A stretch of DNA of 64,000 nucleotides from Siphonobacter curvatus (GTDB lineage Bacteria > Bacteroidota > Bacteroidia > Cytophagales > Spirosomataceae), in contig NZ_PTRA01000005.1 in assembly GCF_002943425.1 (NCBI RefSeq), positions 308,543 through 372,542 on the forward strand, in the 5' to 3' direction. Position numbers and translations under genes: made by a program. Below, in pieces: positions 24,015-33,657 of this stretch. Under the pieces are notes generated by a model, which searched no databases, had not been told where the DNA came from, and saw only the letters and a program-made list of their open reading frames with translations. Each line of letters opens with the position of its first letter. Within the stretch, counting starts at the first letter, position 1.

Positions 24015-26576
24015 TTAGTTAGTTTTCGTTTGATAGAGGGTCTCTTCCGGACCTAAATAGCTTTGCTCAACGCCGCCAAAATCAACCACCAGTTTTTGAA
24101 GCACGACACCTGGACTCACCAGCCAGAACTTCAGCGTATGTTGTCCCGGCTTGTCAAAAACGTGTCTGCTGGTTTTGATAATAATATTGCTGCCCGCCCA
24201 CTTATTCCAGATACCGCGGTCGCTAGTTTTGTCCTCTTGGTTGATACTAAAAATTTGGGCAGGTGCATCGTCTACGGAAATGGCGTACTGCAAACCCTTC
24301 TCCGAACTATAGAAATTCAGACTGGGTGAAAAGTAGGCGTGAATGGTGGCTTCGCCAGCGGAATAGGTATCGACATCGTATTCCACGTGAGGGGCGTTGC
24401 CTTCGGGTTTTTGCTCCGGAGCTGTCACCGGGAAAGCCGTAAGGGCCGAACCCGTTCGACCGTGGTCGGGTAACACCTTCCAGGTTACCACGTTGGAATG
24501 AATCACTCTTGAAAAATGGTCGGCTTCGATGGAGACACCCCGTTTTTCATCCTGATAAAACGCATGTCCTGAAGTCTTTGCCTGCTCTTTCGCTTGTTGA
24601 TTCGTTTGGGTTTGGGGCACTGGCTTCTCGGTACCTTCATTCGCGGCTAAACGCATCACTTTCGGCATTCGCTGTACGTTGGGCTGCTGCCAGCTGGTGT
24701 AGCCAATGTGCGTCTGACTCATCAAGTGATTCCATTTTCCGTTGTTGAGCTGATGATACCGTTGCGTAATGAGCGAATCGTTGGCATACAGCTCCTGCAC
24801 TTTGTCAGCGTACGCATTGGTTTGCTTCCACTTTTGCTGATAGGCCTCGGTATTAAGAGCTACGTGATAATACATCGCATTGAGGTTGGCACAGGCCTGG
24901 ATGGGGTGCAGTACCAGTTGAAAAAAGGCATCCCGGTACTCCGTCGGAATTTGCTGGTTTAGGGCTTCCGCTTTAGCTAGCAGCTGGTTATAATCCGCAA
25001 CCACTTTCGCCCATTCGCCAGTTTCCAGCGAATAGGTTTTGGCATCCAGCAATTCGGGTTTTCTGCGGGCATTGTATTTGGCATACCGGGCTACCAGAAA
25101 AGCAATGTCGCGGGCGTACGTCTCGCCGAACTGAGCCGCTGCCCAGGTTTCGGTATACGATTGTAACTGGTCGGCTCCAATCCGATCCGGGTTCCAGGCA
25201 TAATCCAGGAAGAAGGAGATCGGAAACTCCATGGGTTTTAAGTCCCCCACGTTCACAATCCAGATATTTTTAACGTCATGCTGCCAGGCCAGGTGCATCT
25301 GTTCCCAAATTCGGGGCAGCGGATTGGTATTCAGCCATTTGTAATTTCTGGGACCGCCCACGTAGTCAAAATGGTAATAAATGCCGTAACCACCTTTGCG
25401 GGCTTTGGCTGTCGGGGCGGGAAGCTTCCGAAGGTTGCCCCAGTTATCATCACACAGCAGTAGAGTCACGTCGTCTGGTACTCGCATCCCCTTGTCGTAG
25501 TAGTCCTGCACTTCTTTGTACAAGGCCCACAGTTGTGGGGTTTGCTCGGCTCCTTTTCCCGTTACTTCCGAGATAATTTCCCGCTGATCTTTGACAATTT
25601 GTTCCAGTAAAGCCGTTGCGGTTTCCCGCGACATGGGTTCGTCACCGTCGCCCCGCATGCCGACACTCACAATTTTCTCATTCGTGGCCCGCTGCATACC
25701 TTCCCGCCAAAACCGACTCAACTCCTGCTTATTTTGCTCGTAATTCCAGGGACCTTTTCCGAATCGACGCCACTCATCGTGAGCCCGCATGAGGGGTTCA
25801 TGATGGGAGGTACCGATTACAATTCCGTACTTTTCGGCCATTTGTATGTTGAGCGAATCATCCGCGTAGAAGGCGTTTCCCCACATCGCTGGCCAGAGGT
25901 AATTGCCCTTCAACCGTAGGATGAGTTCGAATACTTTTTCGTAAAACTTGTGATTGAAGCCTCCAAATTTCTCCTTGGTCCAGCCAGACAGGGCCGGTGC
26001 TTCGTCATTTAGAAAGATACCCCGATACTTTACCCGAGGAGCGTCGCTAAAGGCTACATTTTTAAACAGGTAGATTTCGCTTTGTTTTTTCACCGGTACA
26101 TCGGCCCACCAATGCCAGGGAGACACCCCCAGTTGACGGGAAAGTTCGAAAACCCCGTACGCCACGCCCCTTCGATCACTACCACTAATAACCAGAGCCT
26201 GGGCAATCGCAGGCGTCGGTTTTTGCAGCGTTTGAAGATGGTACGTTTCCCAGGCACCTGGCAGCTTGGAAGGATTGAGTTTTTTCCCGGCTACGAGTTG
26301 CTTTATCCAGGCGGATTGCCCGGGCGTACCGATCGCAATTACGTTTTGTTTAACCTTGGCCAGGGTATGAACAATCGGTAGCTGACGGCCCGTCACGAGT
26401 TCAATGTCTTTTTGCAGCAGTTGAGCCGACGTCTGCACCAGCTCCGTCTCGTTCGCATCAACATAAATGACCGACTGGGTAATCGCAAAAGGGGTAGTTT
26501 TGGTCGATACGATCTGCTGAGCGTGTGCCGTTGAAAGCCAAAGCACTCCTACGGCAATAAGTATTCTAATGTTCAT
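24015..26576 (-). CDS. GH115 xylan alpha-1,2-glucuronidase
   Basis: An 853-residue protein with signal peptide MNIRILIAVGVLWLSTAHAQ. The N-terminal alpha/beta domain and the barrel with KYRGIFLNDEAPALSGW, RLKGNYLWPAMWGNAF and GMRGDGDEPMS are characteristic of GH115. A C-terminal beta-rich domain (about 690-850) follows. The family removes 4-O-methyl-glucuronic acid branches from glucuronoxylan, including internal ones. It is the first gene of the operon; a candidate activator box and -7-like element lie 120-190 bp upstream. Family call is secure. Confidence 0.94.
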   Translation of the reverse strand: MNIRILIAVGVLWLSTAHAQQIVSTKTTPFAITQSVIYVDANETELVQTSAQLLQKDIELVTGRQLPIVHTLAKVKQNVIAIGTPGQSAWIKQLVAGKKLNPSKLPGAWETYHLQTLQKPTPAIAQALVISGSDRRGVAYGVFELSRQLGVSPWHWWADVPVKKQSEIYLFKNVAFSDAPRVKYRGIFLNDEAPALSGWTKEKFGGFNHKFYEKVFELILRLKGNYLWPAMWGNAFYADDSLNIQMAEKYGIVIGTSHHEPLMRAHDEWRRFGKGPWNYEQNKQELSRFWREGMQRATNEKIVSVGMRGDGDEPMSRETATALLEQIVKDQREIISEVTGKGAEQTPQLWALYKEVQDYYDKGMRVPDDVTLLLCDDNWGNLRKLPAPTAKARKGGYGIYYHFDYVGGPRNYKWLNTNPLPRIWEQMHLAWQHDVKNIWIVNVGDLKPMEFPISFFLDYAWNPDRIGADQLQSYTETWAAAQFGETYARDIAFLVARYAKYNARRKPELLDAKTYSLETGEWAKVVADYNQLLAKAEALNQQIPTEYRDAFFQLVLHPIQACANLNAMYYHVALNTEAYQQKWKQTNAYADKVQELYANDSLITQRYHQLNNGKWNHLMSQTHIGYTSWQQPNVQRMPKVMRLAANEGTEKPVPQTQTNQQAKEQAKTSGHAFYQDEKRGVSIEADHFSRVIHSNVVTWKVLPDHGRTGSALTAFPVTAPEQKPEGNAPHVEYDVDTYSAGEATIHAYFSPSLNFYSSEKGLQYAISVDDAPAQIFSINQEDKTSDRGIWNKWAGSNIIIKTSRHVFDKPGQHTLKFWLVSPGVVLQKLVVDFGGVEQSYLGPEETLYQTKTN

Positions 26577-26698
26577 GTCTGCTTTCGATCCAATCTATGA
26601 ACGCTGGTTTAGGTAGGCTAAGTCGTTAGGAAAGCATTCGTAGTTTCCGGACTTAATAAAGAAGCCCCAAACCATAACTTTTTAAAGAATTAGTTTAA

Positions 26699-26766
26699 CA
26701 AAAGTATCCGGTAAGGCTCCGCATCTGTGAGAACAGATGTATAAAAGAGTGATACAAATGTTTAAA
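26699..26766 (-). promoter_or_regulatory. Candidate promoter and HTCS box of the GH115 operon
   Basis: On the minus strand, TACTTTTG (26706-26699) fits the Bacteroidota -7 element TAnnTTTG. The box GATACAAATGTTTAAA (plus strand 26751-26766) lies 52 bp upstream. The same spacing and a closely related box occur before susC (39209/39261). Confidence 0.55.
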
Positions 26767-26822
26767 AAACGGCACCTAACCACTTACACGTTCATCCAGA
26801 CACCTCATACGTATGGATTTAA

Positions 26823-26924
26823 CCGTGAAAAGAACGCCGAAGCAACTAATCCTTTTCTTTATGGCTTCGCGTAGGGGAAGACGGGTATTTTACGCCTCCT
26901 AGCTTTGGCTGATCATTTTCACGG
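26823..26924. repeat. Long-range inverted repeat in the GH115-HTCS intergenic region
   Basis: CCGTGAAAA (26823-26831) with TTTTCACGG (26916-26924) is perfect. Just inside, GCCGAAGC (26836-26843) matches GCTTTGGC (26902-26909) with one mismatch. It could be a large hairpin or a terminator remnant; its place between two divergent units makes a regulatory role possible. Confidence 0.4.
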
Positions 26925-26991
26925 ATTTCTTAATGAGTTTAACTCATACTATCTTACTTAAGCTATTTTCATGATTATACTAATAAATAAT

Positions 26992-26999
26992 TATATTTG
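26992..26999 (+). promoter_or_regulatory. Candidate -7 element of the HTCS gene
   Basis: TATATTTG fits TAnnTTTG, about 97 bp before the HTCS start codon. I see no clear -33 element, so this is tentative. Confidence 0.4.
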
Positions 27000-27095
27000 T
27001 CTTATACTCTACCAAGCCTGTTTTTAACTTGTGAATGCTCCATAGGGACGCCTGCGATAAGCTGGGAGTTTACGATAGATGATTAACTGAGGTTC

Positions 27096-30000
27096 ATGAA
27101 CATCCTTTACAAAATTTTACTGAGTACGCTCCTTATCCTTTCCCAATTCCAGGCGTTTGGGCAATCCCAACCGTTGATGTTTACCACGCTTACTACGAAA
27201 GATGGGCTTTCTTCCAATACCGTCGCTGCCATTCTGAAAGATCGGTACGGTCTGCTCTGGTTTGCTACGGAAGATGGACTCAATAAATACAACGGTTCCA
27301 ATTTCACCGTCTATCGCCATAGCGACGCGGACCCTACCAGTTTAGGCTCCAATGATGTATCCGCCTTGTATGAGGATCGGGAAGGTCGCCTCTGGGTGGG
27401 TTCCATTGAAGGGTCGCTCCATTTGTACGATCGAAAGAAGGATTCATTCATCCGGATTAATGTCGGACTGAATGTGTATTCGATTTGTAGTGATCAGCAG
27501 GGAATGATCTGGGTCGCTACGCACTCGGGTATTTTCAATATCGATCCTGAAACGCTAAAAATCACGACTCCTACCGTCAACGGCTACGCATTAGGTAATG
27601 GAAAACCCTGCCGTCGTGTTTTTGAAGACCAGCAAAAACGAATCTGGATTGCCACCAACGACGGCCTGTATGTGTATCAAAAACAAACCCATCAGATCAA
27701 AGCATTCTTTCACGATCCTCAAAATCCTAAAAGTCTGACCAGCAGCACCATCATGTCGCTCGCTCAGGATAAACGGGGAAATCTGTGGGTAGGTACCCAA
27801 AACGGACTTAATCGGCTATTACCCGATGGCAGTGGCTTTGAAACCTTTCGTTTCAAAAAAGAAGATCCCAAATCCATCAGCAACAACATCATCTACGCCA
27901 TCGCGGCTGATGAGAATCATAAGTTATGGATTTGCACGGAGATGGGATTAAGCATTCTGGACGTTGAAACGGGCCACGCGGAGCGATACCTGCCGAACCC
28001 AAACAGCCCGTATAGCCTAGCTAATAAATCCGTCAAATGCCTGTTGATTGATCCTAGGGGTATTACCTGGCTGGGCACGTATCAGGGTGGTGTTAATAAG
28101 TACGATAAAAACCTAACCCTGTTTGGCCTGCAACGGAGTCGGCCCGGCGATAACGCCAGTTTGAGTGCCCCTTTTGTCACTTCTTTTGCTGAAAAAGCCA
28201 ACGGAGATCTGTTTGTCGGAACGGACGGCGGCGGATTGAATCTATACAACCGCAAAACCAATCACTTTAATCGGGTTAATCTGTATTCAAGCGAAGGTAC
28301 GCCCTTGCCCAACCTGGCCATTCTCTGTATGACGCAGGCTGCCCGTCAGCAAGTCTGGATTGGCACGTTTCAGGAAGGGCTGTTTTTGCTGGACGCCAAT
28401 ACCGGGAAAAGCCAACAATTCAAGATGGGGTCCTCCCCCACCCATCTCAATCACAATGATATTTTCTGCGTGAAAACGGACAAGCGGGGCAAGGTATGGA
28501 TTGGCACAAATGGCGGAGGACTGAACGGTTATGACCCCGTCCGAAAGGAATTTACGTACCTGAATCCGCCCGCCAAATCCAAGCCTTCCCTCATTCCACT
28601 GAATGGGTACATCCGGGCCGTTGAAGAAGATAGCCAAGGTAATCTCTGGATTGGATCGTTGGGAACGGGGGTTGCAGTGTATAATCCGTTGACTCAGAAA
28701 GCCTTCCGTTACGACAAGGGAAACAGTAATCTTCCCAGTAACCGAATTACGGCCCTTCACTATGATCAAAAAGGAAACATGTGGGTTGGAACCAGTGGCG
28801 GAGGCTTAGCCCGCTTTGATTCGGCTTCGCGTTCATTTGTGCGGTACGGGGCAGAAAAAGGATTGCCCAGCGGCATCATAAACAAAATCCTTGAAGATCA
28901 GGAAGGTAGAATCTGGGTGAGTACCAATAAAGGCATCAGTAGTCTGGAACAGGGAGCCAATCGATTTACCAACTATACCTCACATAATGGACTTCAGGAC
29001 GACATCTTTGCTTTCGGCTCAGGTATTCGTACCTCGGACAATACCTTATTTTTCGGCGGGATCCACGGATTCAATTTCCTGACGACTAGCCATATCAAGC
29101 AAAGTGCTCTGTCACATCCCATTTTATTTACGGACCTGAAAGTAGGCAACAAAACCATTACTGCTGCGGATTCCAGTATTACATCCGAGCACATTTCGCT
29201 GGCCAAATCCATTCATCTGGATTACAAACAGAATTTTTCGATTAGCTACGCCTCCCTCAATTATACCAATGCTCACCAGAATACCTATCGGTATCGGTTG
29301 AAAGGCTATCAGGAAGAATGGTATTATGCGGGCACCACGACCGTTGCTCATTATACGAACCTGAACCCTGGGGCATATACGTTCGAGGTTCAAACCACGA
29401 TTCACGGCAACGTATGGAACCCGAACGGAGCCTCGTTAAAAATTGTAGTTAACCCACCCTTTTATCTCACCTACTACGCGTTTGCTTTTTACATCCTGGC
29501 AGCGGGCTTTACGATCTGGTCGCTCCGTCGTCGGGGGATTCAAAAGATCAAGAAGAAATTTGCGGAGGAGCAGCAGCAGCGGGAAGTACAACGGATTCGG
29601 GATCTGGATCAAATGAAAATCAAGTTTCTTACCAACCTGAGCCATGAATTTCGTACCCCCATTTCTCTGATTCTGGCTCCGCTGGAAGGTATTTTAACCA
29701 AGAAACACGAGTCCGCCATTGACTCCCAGTTGCAGACCATCGATCGCAATTCCAAGCGTCTGCTTAATCTGGTAAATCAGTTGCTGGATTTCAAGCAAAT
29801 TGAACAACAGGAACAGACGCTACAGGTCTCTACCCGAAATGTGGTCGCTTTTGCTAAAGAAACCTGCGATTCCTTCCAGGATCTGTCGGAGAAAAAACAC
29901 ATTGATTTTGTATTCCAGAGTTTTGTACCCGATCTGGACCTTACCCTAGACTTTGATAAGATTGAACGCGTACTGTACAACTTGCTTTCAAATGCCTTCA

Positions 30001-31160
30001 AATTCACGCCTAAAGGCGGGAAAATCAAACTCAAAGTCTTTGCTCAGGTGGACGAACGTAATCCGGACCAGCACTGGTTTTGCATTGCCGTATCGGACAC
30101 GGGCATCGGCATTTCTCAGGATAAGCACCTGCACATTTTTGAACGGTTTTATCAGGAAGAAGCCAAGGGTTTCATCAATCAGGGCAGTGGTATCGGCTTA
30201 TCGATTGCTCAGGAATTTGTATTGATGCACGGCGGAAAGCTATCCGTGGATAGTGAGCCGGGTAAAGGAAGCACGTTCATTATCTACCTGCCCCTAGCTG
30301 AGGCCTCTCAAAAGGCGTTTTTACCCGAAGAAATCGTGGAATCAAAACCCTTGCCACCGGGCAAACAGGCCCTGGGACCGAGTGGAATTGATACGGCAGA
30401 TCGCATTCTGGTGGTAGAAGACAACGAGGAATTCCGGCATTTTCTGGTCGAACGCCTCAAAGGACAGTACAATGTTTTTGAAGCCGCCGATGGTCGGGAA
30501 GGCTGGCAAAAAACGCTTTCCACCCATCCGACGCTGATTATCAGCGACATTGCGATGCCACACGTGGACGGAATTGAATTCAGTCAGAAGGTAAAATCGG
30601 ACAAGCGAACCAGCCATATCCCCTTGATTCTGCTAACAGCCTCCACAGGCGATCAGCAGCAACTCCGGGGTCTTTTATCCGGGGCGAATGACTACCTGAC
30701 GAAGCCGTTCAACTATGAGATTTTGAATGCGAAAGTAAATAACCTTCTGGCGTTAAACCGCGTTTCGAAGGGCTATTACTCCAAACGAATTAACCTGGTT
30801 TCTCCCGAGGTTGAAGTAGAATCGGCGAATGAAAAACTCCTGAAAGACATCGCCTTTTTCATTGACGAGCATATCAACAGTTCGGTACTAAGCGTGGAAA
30901 ACCTGAGTAAACACGTAGGTATGAGCCGGGGATCGCTCTACAGTAAATTGCTGGAACTAACCGGAAAAACGCCCGTGGAATATATTCGGTCGGTTAAACT
31001 CGAAAAGTCCGCAACGCTGCTGGAAAAGAGTGATCTGAATATTTCGCAGATTGCCTATTCCGTAGGATTTCCGAATGCAAACTACTTCACCAAGTCTTTT
31101 AAAAGTCAGTTTAATATGCTGCCGTCGGAGTATCGGAATGCGAAGAATTTGTCGAATTAG
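27096..31160 (+). CDS. Hybrid two-component system regulator (HTCS) of the xylan locus
   Basis: A 1354-residue one-protein signalling system. A signal peptide (1-22) leads to about fourteen two-component propeller repeats (DRYGLLWFATEDGLNKY and similar), a Y_Y_Y domain (about 690-770) and a membrane helix (about 790-810, YYAFAFYILAAGFTIWSL). Then come a HisKA domain (NLSHEFRTP, His near 850), a HATPase domain with DTGIGIS, a receiver (LIISDIAMPHVDG, Asp near 1150) and a C-terminal AraC-type HTH (about 1250-1354). The periplasmic propellers bind oligosaccharides from the target glycan, and the HTH activates the locus. It is divergent from the GH115 operon, so xylo-oligosaccharides are the likely ligand. 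Confidence 0.96.
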   Translation: MNILYKILLSTLLILSQFQAFGQSQPLMFTTLTTKDGLSSNTVAAILKDRYGLLWFATEDGLNKYNGSNFTVYRHSDADPTSLGSNDVSALYEDREGRLWVGSIEGSLHLYDRKKDSFIRINVGLNVYSICSDQQGMIWVATHSGIFNIDPETLKITTPTVNGYALGNGKPCRRVFEDQQKRIWIATNDGLYVYQKQTHQIKAFFHDPQNPKSLTSSTIMSLAQDKRGNLWVGTQNGLNRLLPDGSGFETFRFKKEDPKSISNNIIYAIAADENHKLWICTEMGLSILDVETGHAERYLPNPNSPYSLANKSVKCLLIDPRGITWLGTYQGGVNKYDKNLTLFGLQRSRPGDNASLSAPFVTSFAEKANGDLFVGTDGGGLNLYNRKTNHFNRVNLYSSEGTPLPNLAILCMTQAARQQVWIGTFQEGLFLLDANTGKSQQFKMGSSPTHLNHNDIFCVKTDKRGKVWIGTNGGGLNGYDPVRKEFTYLNPPAKSKPSLIPLNGYIRAVEEDSQGNLWIGSLGTGVAVYNPLTQKAFRYDKGNSNLPSNRITALHYDQKGNMWVGTSGGGLARFDSASRSFVRYGAEKGLPSGIINKILEDQEGRIWVSTNKGISSLEQGANRFTNYTSHNGLQDDIFAFGSGIRTSDNTLFFGGIHGFNFLTTSHIKQSALSHPILFTDLKVGNKTITAADSSITSEHISLAKSIHLDYKQNFSISYASLNYTNAHQNTYRYRLKGYQEEWYYAGTTTVAHYTNLNPGAYTFEVQTTIHGNVWNPNGASLKIVVNPPFYLTYYAFAFYILAAGFTIWSLRRRGIQKIKKKFAEEQQQREVQRIRDLDQMKIKFLTNLSHEFRTPISLILAPLEGILTKKHESAIDSQLQTIDRNSKRLLNLVNQLLDFKQIEQQEQTLQVSTRNVVAFAKETCDSFQDLSEKKHIDFVFQSFVPDLDLTLDFDKIERVLYNLLSNAFKFTPKGGKIKLKVFAQVDERNPDQHWFCIAVSDTGIGISQDKHLHIFERFYQEEAKGFINQGSGIGLSIAQEFVLMHGGKLSVDSEPGKGSTFIIYLPLAEASQKAFLPEEIVESKPLPPGKQALGPSGIDTADRILVVEDNEEFRHFLVERLKGQYNVFEAADGREGWQKTLSTHPTLIISDIAMPHVDGIEFSQKVKSDKRTSHIPLILLTASTGDQQQLRGLLSGANDYLTKPFNYEILNAKVNNLLALNRVSKGYYSKRINLVSPEVEVESANEKLLKDIAFFIDEHINSSVLSVENLSKHVGMSRGSLYSKLLELTGKTPVEYIRSVKLEKSATLLEKSDLNISQIAYSVGFPNANYFTKSFKSQFNMLPSEYRNAKNLSN

Positions 31161-31573
31161 GGGTTAATTCGTGCATTTGGGCTTCTTGTTAGTTGGCTAG
31201 TAGTCGAGGTATATCCCTTAGTTTTGTTTTGGGGGAAGATTTGTTATTCACCTAGACTGGGTTCGGCTCTTTTGATAAGGCTTACGGGCGGGAGAGGTTT
31301 TCTTCTGACAGTAATTTATGTTAGTTAGTGGTTGCAATACACGCAAAACCTGCATGGACGACATAAAACCGAACCCCGTCCGTATGCATTCCATGCGGGG
31401 CATGAAATGCATACGGACGAAATGACCAGCCAAGTCAACGGGACGAAATCACGATCCTGTTATACAAGTTGATTGATATTGGTTATCAGATTTCAGCATA
31501 CAATCCAATGATCAAAGACAAGCCATCGTAGCAACGTTCCCTTGTCCTTACTCATTCCAAAAAGCAAAAACCC
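31161..31573. other. Convergent intergenic region
   Basis: 413 bp between the ends of the HTCS gene and the oxidoreductase gene. It holds the 31377-31419 hairpin and a weak hairpin right after the HTCS stop (CGAATTA at 31153 with TAATTCG at 31165). I see no gene: the 61-codon minus-strand frame at 31248-31433 only reads through the palindrome. Confidence 0.6.
31377..31419. repeat. 14-bp perfect hairpin, possible dispersed palindromic element
   Basis: CGTCCGTATGCATT (31377-31390) and AATGCATACGGACG (31406-31419) pair perfectly around a loop that itself contains CATGCGGGGCATG. A degenerate copy lies at 20019-20056, and the CCGTCCGTA core also occurs in the hairpin at 9513. It looks like a repetitive palindrome (REP-like); it lies between two convergent genes, where such elements often sit. 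Confidence 0.6.
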
Positions 31574-32662
31574 TTAAATTTTAACACTCTTGCCGGACGC
31601 TACTGATTTATAGATGGCTTCTACGACTCTGATGTCCCGCAAACCTTCTTCGCCGGGGGCGATTAGGGCTGTATTGTTCAGGATAGCCAGACAATCCTCG
31701 TCGAGTTGTTTCGCCTGCTGATTTTTAATGGGGAAGTCAATCTTCGTTCCGTCCGACATGCTCCCTTTATTGCCCAGGTACCCGGACTGGGGTTCGAGTT
31801 TCAGCCAGCCTTTCTCGTAATTCACCTGCAGATAGTTCATGTTGATGCCAAAGCTGGTTTGGCAGGCCGCCCGTGCTCCACTCGGAAAATCCAACATGAA
31901 CATCATGGTTTCCTCCACTTCTTTGTAAATATCAGGCCGCGTCGTGGAAGCCTGAGCGATGACGCTAATGGGCTCTTCGCCCGTAGCGAGTCTGGCTCCC
32001 TGTAAGGCATACACGCCCATATCGCCCATCACTCCACCGCCGAGTGCCTTCTTTTGCTTCCAGTGGTCCGTTCGAGCATCAAAGTAACCCGCAGCACTGT
32101 TGATCATTTTTACCTTACCGAATTTCTGCTCTTTGGCTACTTTCATAACCGCCTGAATATTAGGATCGTGCTGGCAACGGTACCCGATAGCCAGTTTTAC
32201 TTTATTGTCGGCACAGGCTTTAATCATGGCTTCACAATCCGCCACGGAGGGAGCCATGGGTTTTTCACAAAACACGTGTTTGCCCGCTTTGGCAGCCCTG
32301 ACCACATACTCCCGGTGCATGGACGGAGGCAGCACGACGTAGACGATATCGATGTCGGGATTATTGGCAATCTGATCGAAGTTCTGGTAGTTGTAGATGT
32401 TCTTGTCGGCCAGATTATACTTCGCTTTCCATTGCTGAGCCTTGGCCGGTGTTCCCGTTACGATACCAGCCAGATAGCATTTTTCAGTCATTTGGAGGGC
32501 CGGGGCCAGTAAGTCTGTGCTGTAGTACCCCAGACCCACCAGAGCAATGCCCAGTTTTTCTTTTTTCGGTGCCGTTGCCGCCAGAAGCGGATTTCCGGAA
32601 AATAAAGTAGCCGCCCCCGCCAGGGATACGGTCGTTAAGAACTGCCGTCTTTCGATTTGCAT
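31574..32662 (-). CDS. Gfo/Idh/MocA-family oxidoreductase with Tat signal
   Basis: A 362-residue NAD(P)-dependent oxidoreductase. The N-terminus MQIERRQFLTTVSLAGAATLF is a Tat signal (RRQFL), so it is exported folded, like glucose-fructose oxidoreductase. The Rossmann fold has GIALVGLGYYSTDLLAPAL, and the family motif CEKPMAPS is present. A C-terminal GFO_IDH_MocA fold follows. It comes after a DUF1080 protein in the SusC/SusD operon. DUF1080 proteins are known or suspected 3-keto-glycoside hydrolases and pair with such oxidoreductases in glycoside oxidation-cleavage routes, so a periplasmic 3-keto-sugar step is plausible. Its exact substrate is unknown. Confidence 0.9.
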   Translation of the reverse strand: MQIERRQFLTTVSLAGAATLFSGNPLLAATAPKKEKLGIALVGLGYYSTDLLAPALQMTEKCYLAGIVTGTPAKAQQWKAKYNLADKNIYNYQNFDQIANNPDIDIVYVVLPPSMHREYVVRAAKAGKHVFCEKPMAPSVADCEAMIKACADNKVKLAIGYRCQHDPNIQAVMKVAKEQKFGKVKMINSAAGYFDARTDHWKQKKALGGGVMGDMGVYALQGARLATGEEPISVIAQASTTRPDIYKEVEETMMFMLDFPSGARAACQTSFGINMNYLQVNYEKGWLKLEPQSGYLGNKGSMSDGTKIDFPIKNQQAKQLDEDCLAILNNTALIAPGEEGLRDIRVVEAIYKSVASGKSVKI

Positions 32663-32833
32663 AACGGTTTTGAGTGGTTCTGATGCAGAGCTTTCCGGTC
32701 TACGCCCTACCCTGCATCCATTCGGTTTAGATTGGTACGAAAGTTACGTATTAAGTTAAAAAATTGACGTGAAAGGCTAGCTAAGGCGAATTCCCGTCCA
32801 GATTAAGCAGCATTCATCAAAACACTATTTCTT

Positions 32834-33529
32834 TTATTTCTCCAGTATCTTGATATTTTTGAACCAGACCTCATCGCCGTGATCTTGCAACAACAGGTGT
32901 CCCTGAGCGGCATCCCCGAAATCAGGGAATCCTTTATATTTGCTGTAATTGACCAATGCTCGCCACATTTGATTATTACGCTCGTACTCAATGATTTTGA
33001 CCCCGTTCAGCCAATGTTCGACGTGATTGCCCTGTACCACAATCATCGCCGTATTAAATTCCTGCGGACGGTACGGTTTGGTAGCGGGGGCCGCAATCAG
33101 GTCGTATAACGAACCCAGGGTCCGGTTACCGGCTACCCCGGCCTTCGCGTCGGGATGTCTGATGTCATCAAGTATCTGATATTCACAGCCAATACCACCC
33201 CGAGTGACAAAATACTTGATGCCACTATTGGCTCCTTTAGTTAGTTTAAAATCAACCTTGAGAATAAAGTTTTTGTAGGTTTTGGTCGTGATAATATCAC
33301 CGCCTTTTCCGTCCTTGAGTACTTTCAGTACCCCCTCTTCTACGTTCCAGCCCTTCGTTGGAAAGGCCTCGGAGCCAGAGCTTTTCCAGCCGTTTGTCGT
33401 TTTACCGTCCCAAAGTAATTTCCAACCCTCTAAGCGTTCTTGCTGAGTTAGTACGTTATCAGCGTTTTGAGCCCAGGCTGTAGTACACAGAGAAAACCAC
33501 AGCATAACCAAGGAGTAATATGTTTTCAT
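32834..33529 (-). CDS. DUF1080 (3-keto-disaccharide hydrolase-like) secreted protein
   Basis: A 231-residue protein with signal peptide [22 protein letters not shown] longer frame to 33553 is open, but the ATG at 33529 gives the proper signal. The DUF1080 lectin-like jelly roll has [33 protein letters not shown] and a C-terminal [14 protein letters not shown] phrase ([18 protein letters not shown]). The family is linked to hydrolysis of 3-keto-glycosides or to glycan binding. It lies between susD and the Tat oxidoreductase, 171 bp from the latter. A role after C3 oxidation of a xylan-derived glycoside is inferred. Confidence 0.88.
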   Translation of the reverse strand: MKTYYSLVMLWFSLCTTAWAQNADNVLTQQERLEGWKLLWDGKTTNGWKSSGSEAFPTKGWNVEEGVLKVLKDGKGGDIITTKTYKNFILKVDFKLTKGANSGIKYFVTRGGIGCEYQILDDIRHPDAKAGVAGNRTLGSLYDLIAAPATKPYRPQEFNTAMIVVQGNHVEHWLNGVKIIEYERNNQMWRALVNYSKYKGFPDFGDAAQGHLLLQDHGDEVWFKNIKILEK

Positions 33530-33580
33530 ACGTTCACCACTACTAATGAGCAAATTAATGAATTTGAGGATTAAATGCTT

Positions 33581-33615
33581 GTAAACGAAGAAAGAGGGAT
33601 ACCCCTCCTTCTTCG
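33581..33615 (-). terminator. Hairpin after susD
   Basis: CGAAGAAAGAGGG (from 33586) pairs with CCTCCTTCTTCG (to 33615) with small mismatches, followed on the minus strand by TTTAC. It lies 43 bp past the susD stop and may partly separate susCD from the two downstream genes. Confidence 0.65.
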
Positions 33616-33657
33616 TTCCGTCCCTACAGACGAGCTTTTGTGGATTGAAACCTAAGC

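Noticed and set aside
28287..28769. 160-codon minus-strand frame inside the HTCS gene
   Set aside because: It lies wholly within a clearly coding propeller region on the other strand.
31377..31419. Perfect hairpin as a rho-independent terminator of the HTCS gene
   Set aside because: It is 217 bp beyond the stop and has no T-run on either side; a palindromic repeat fits better.
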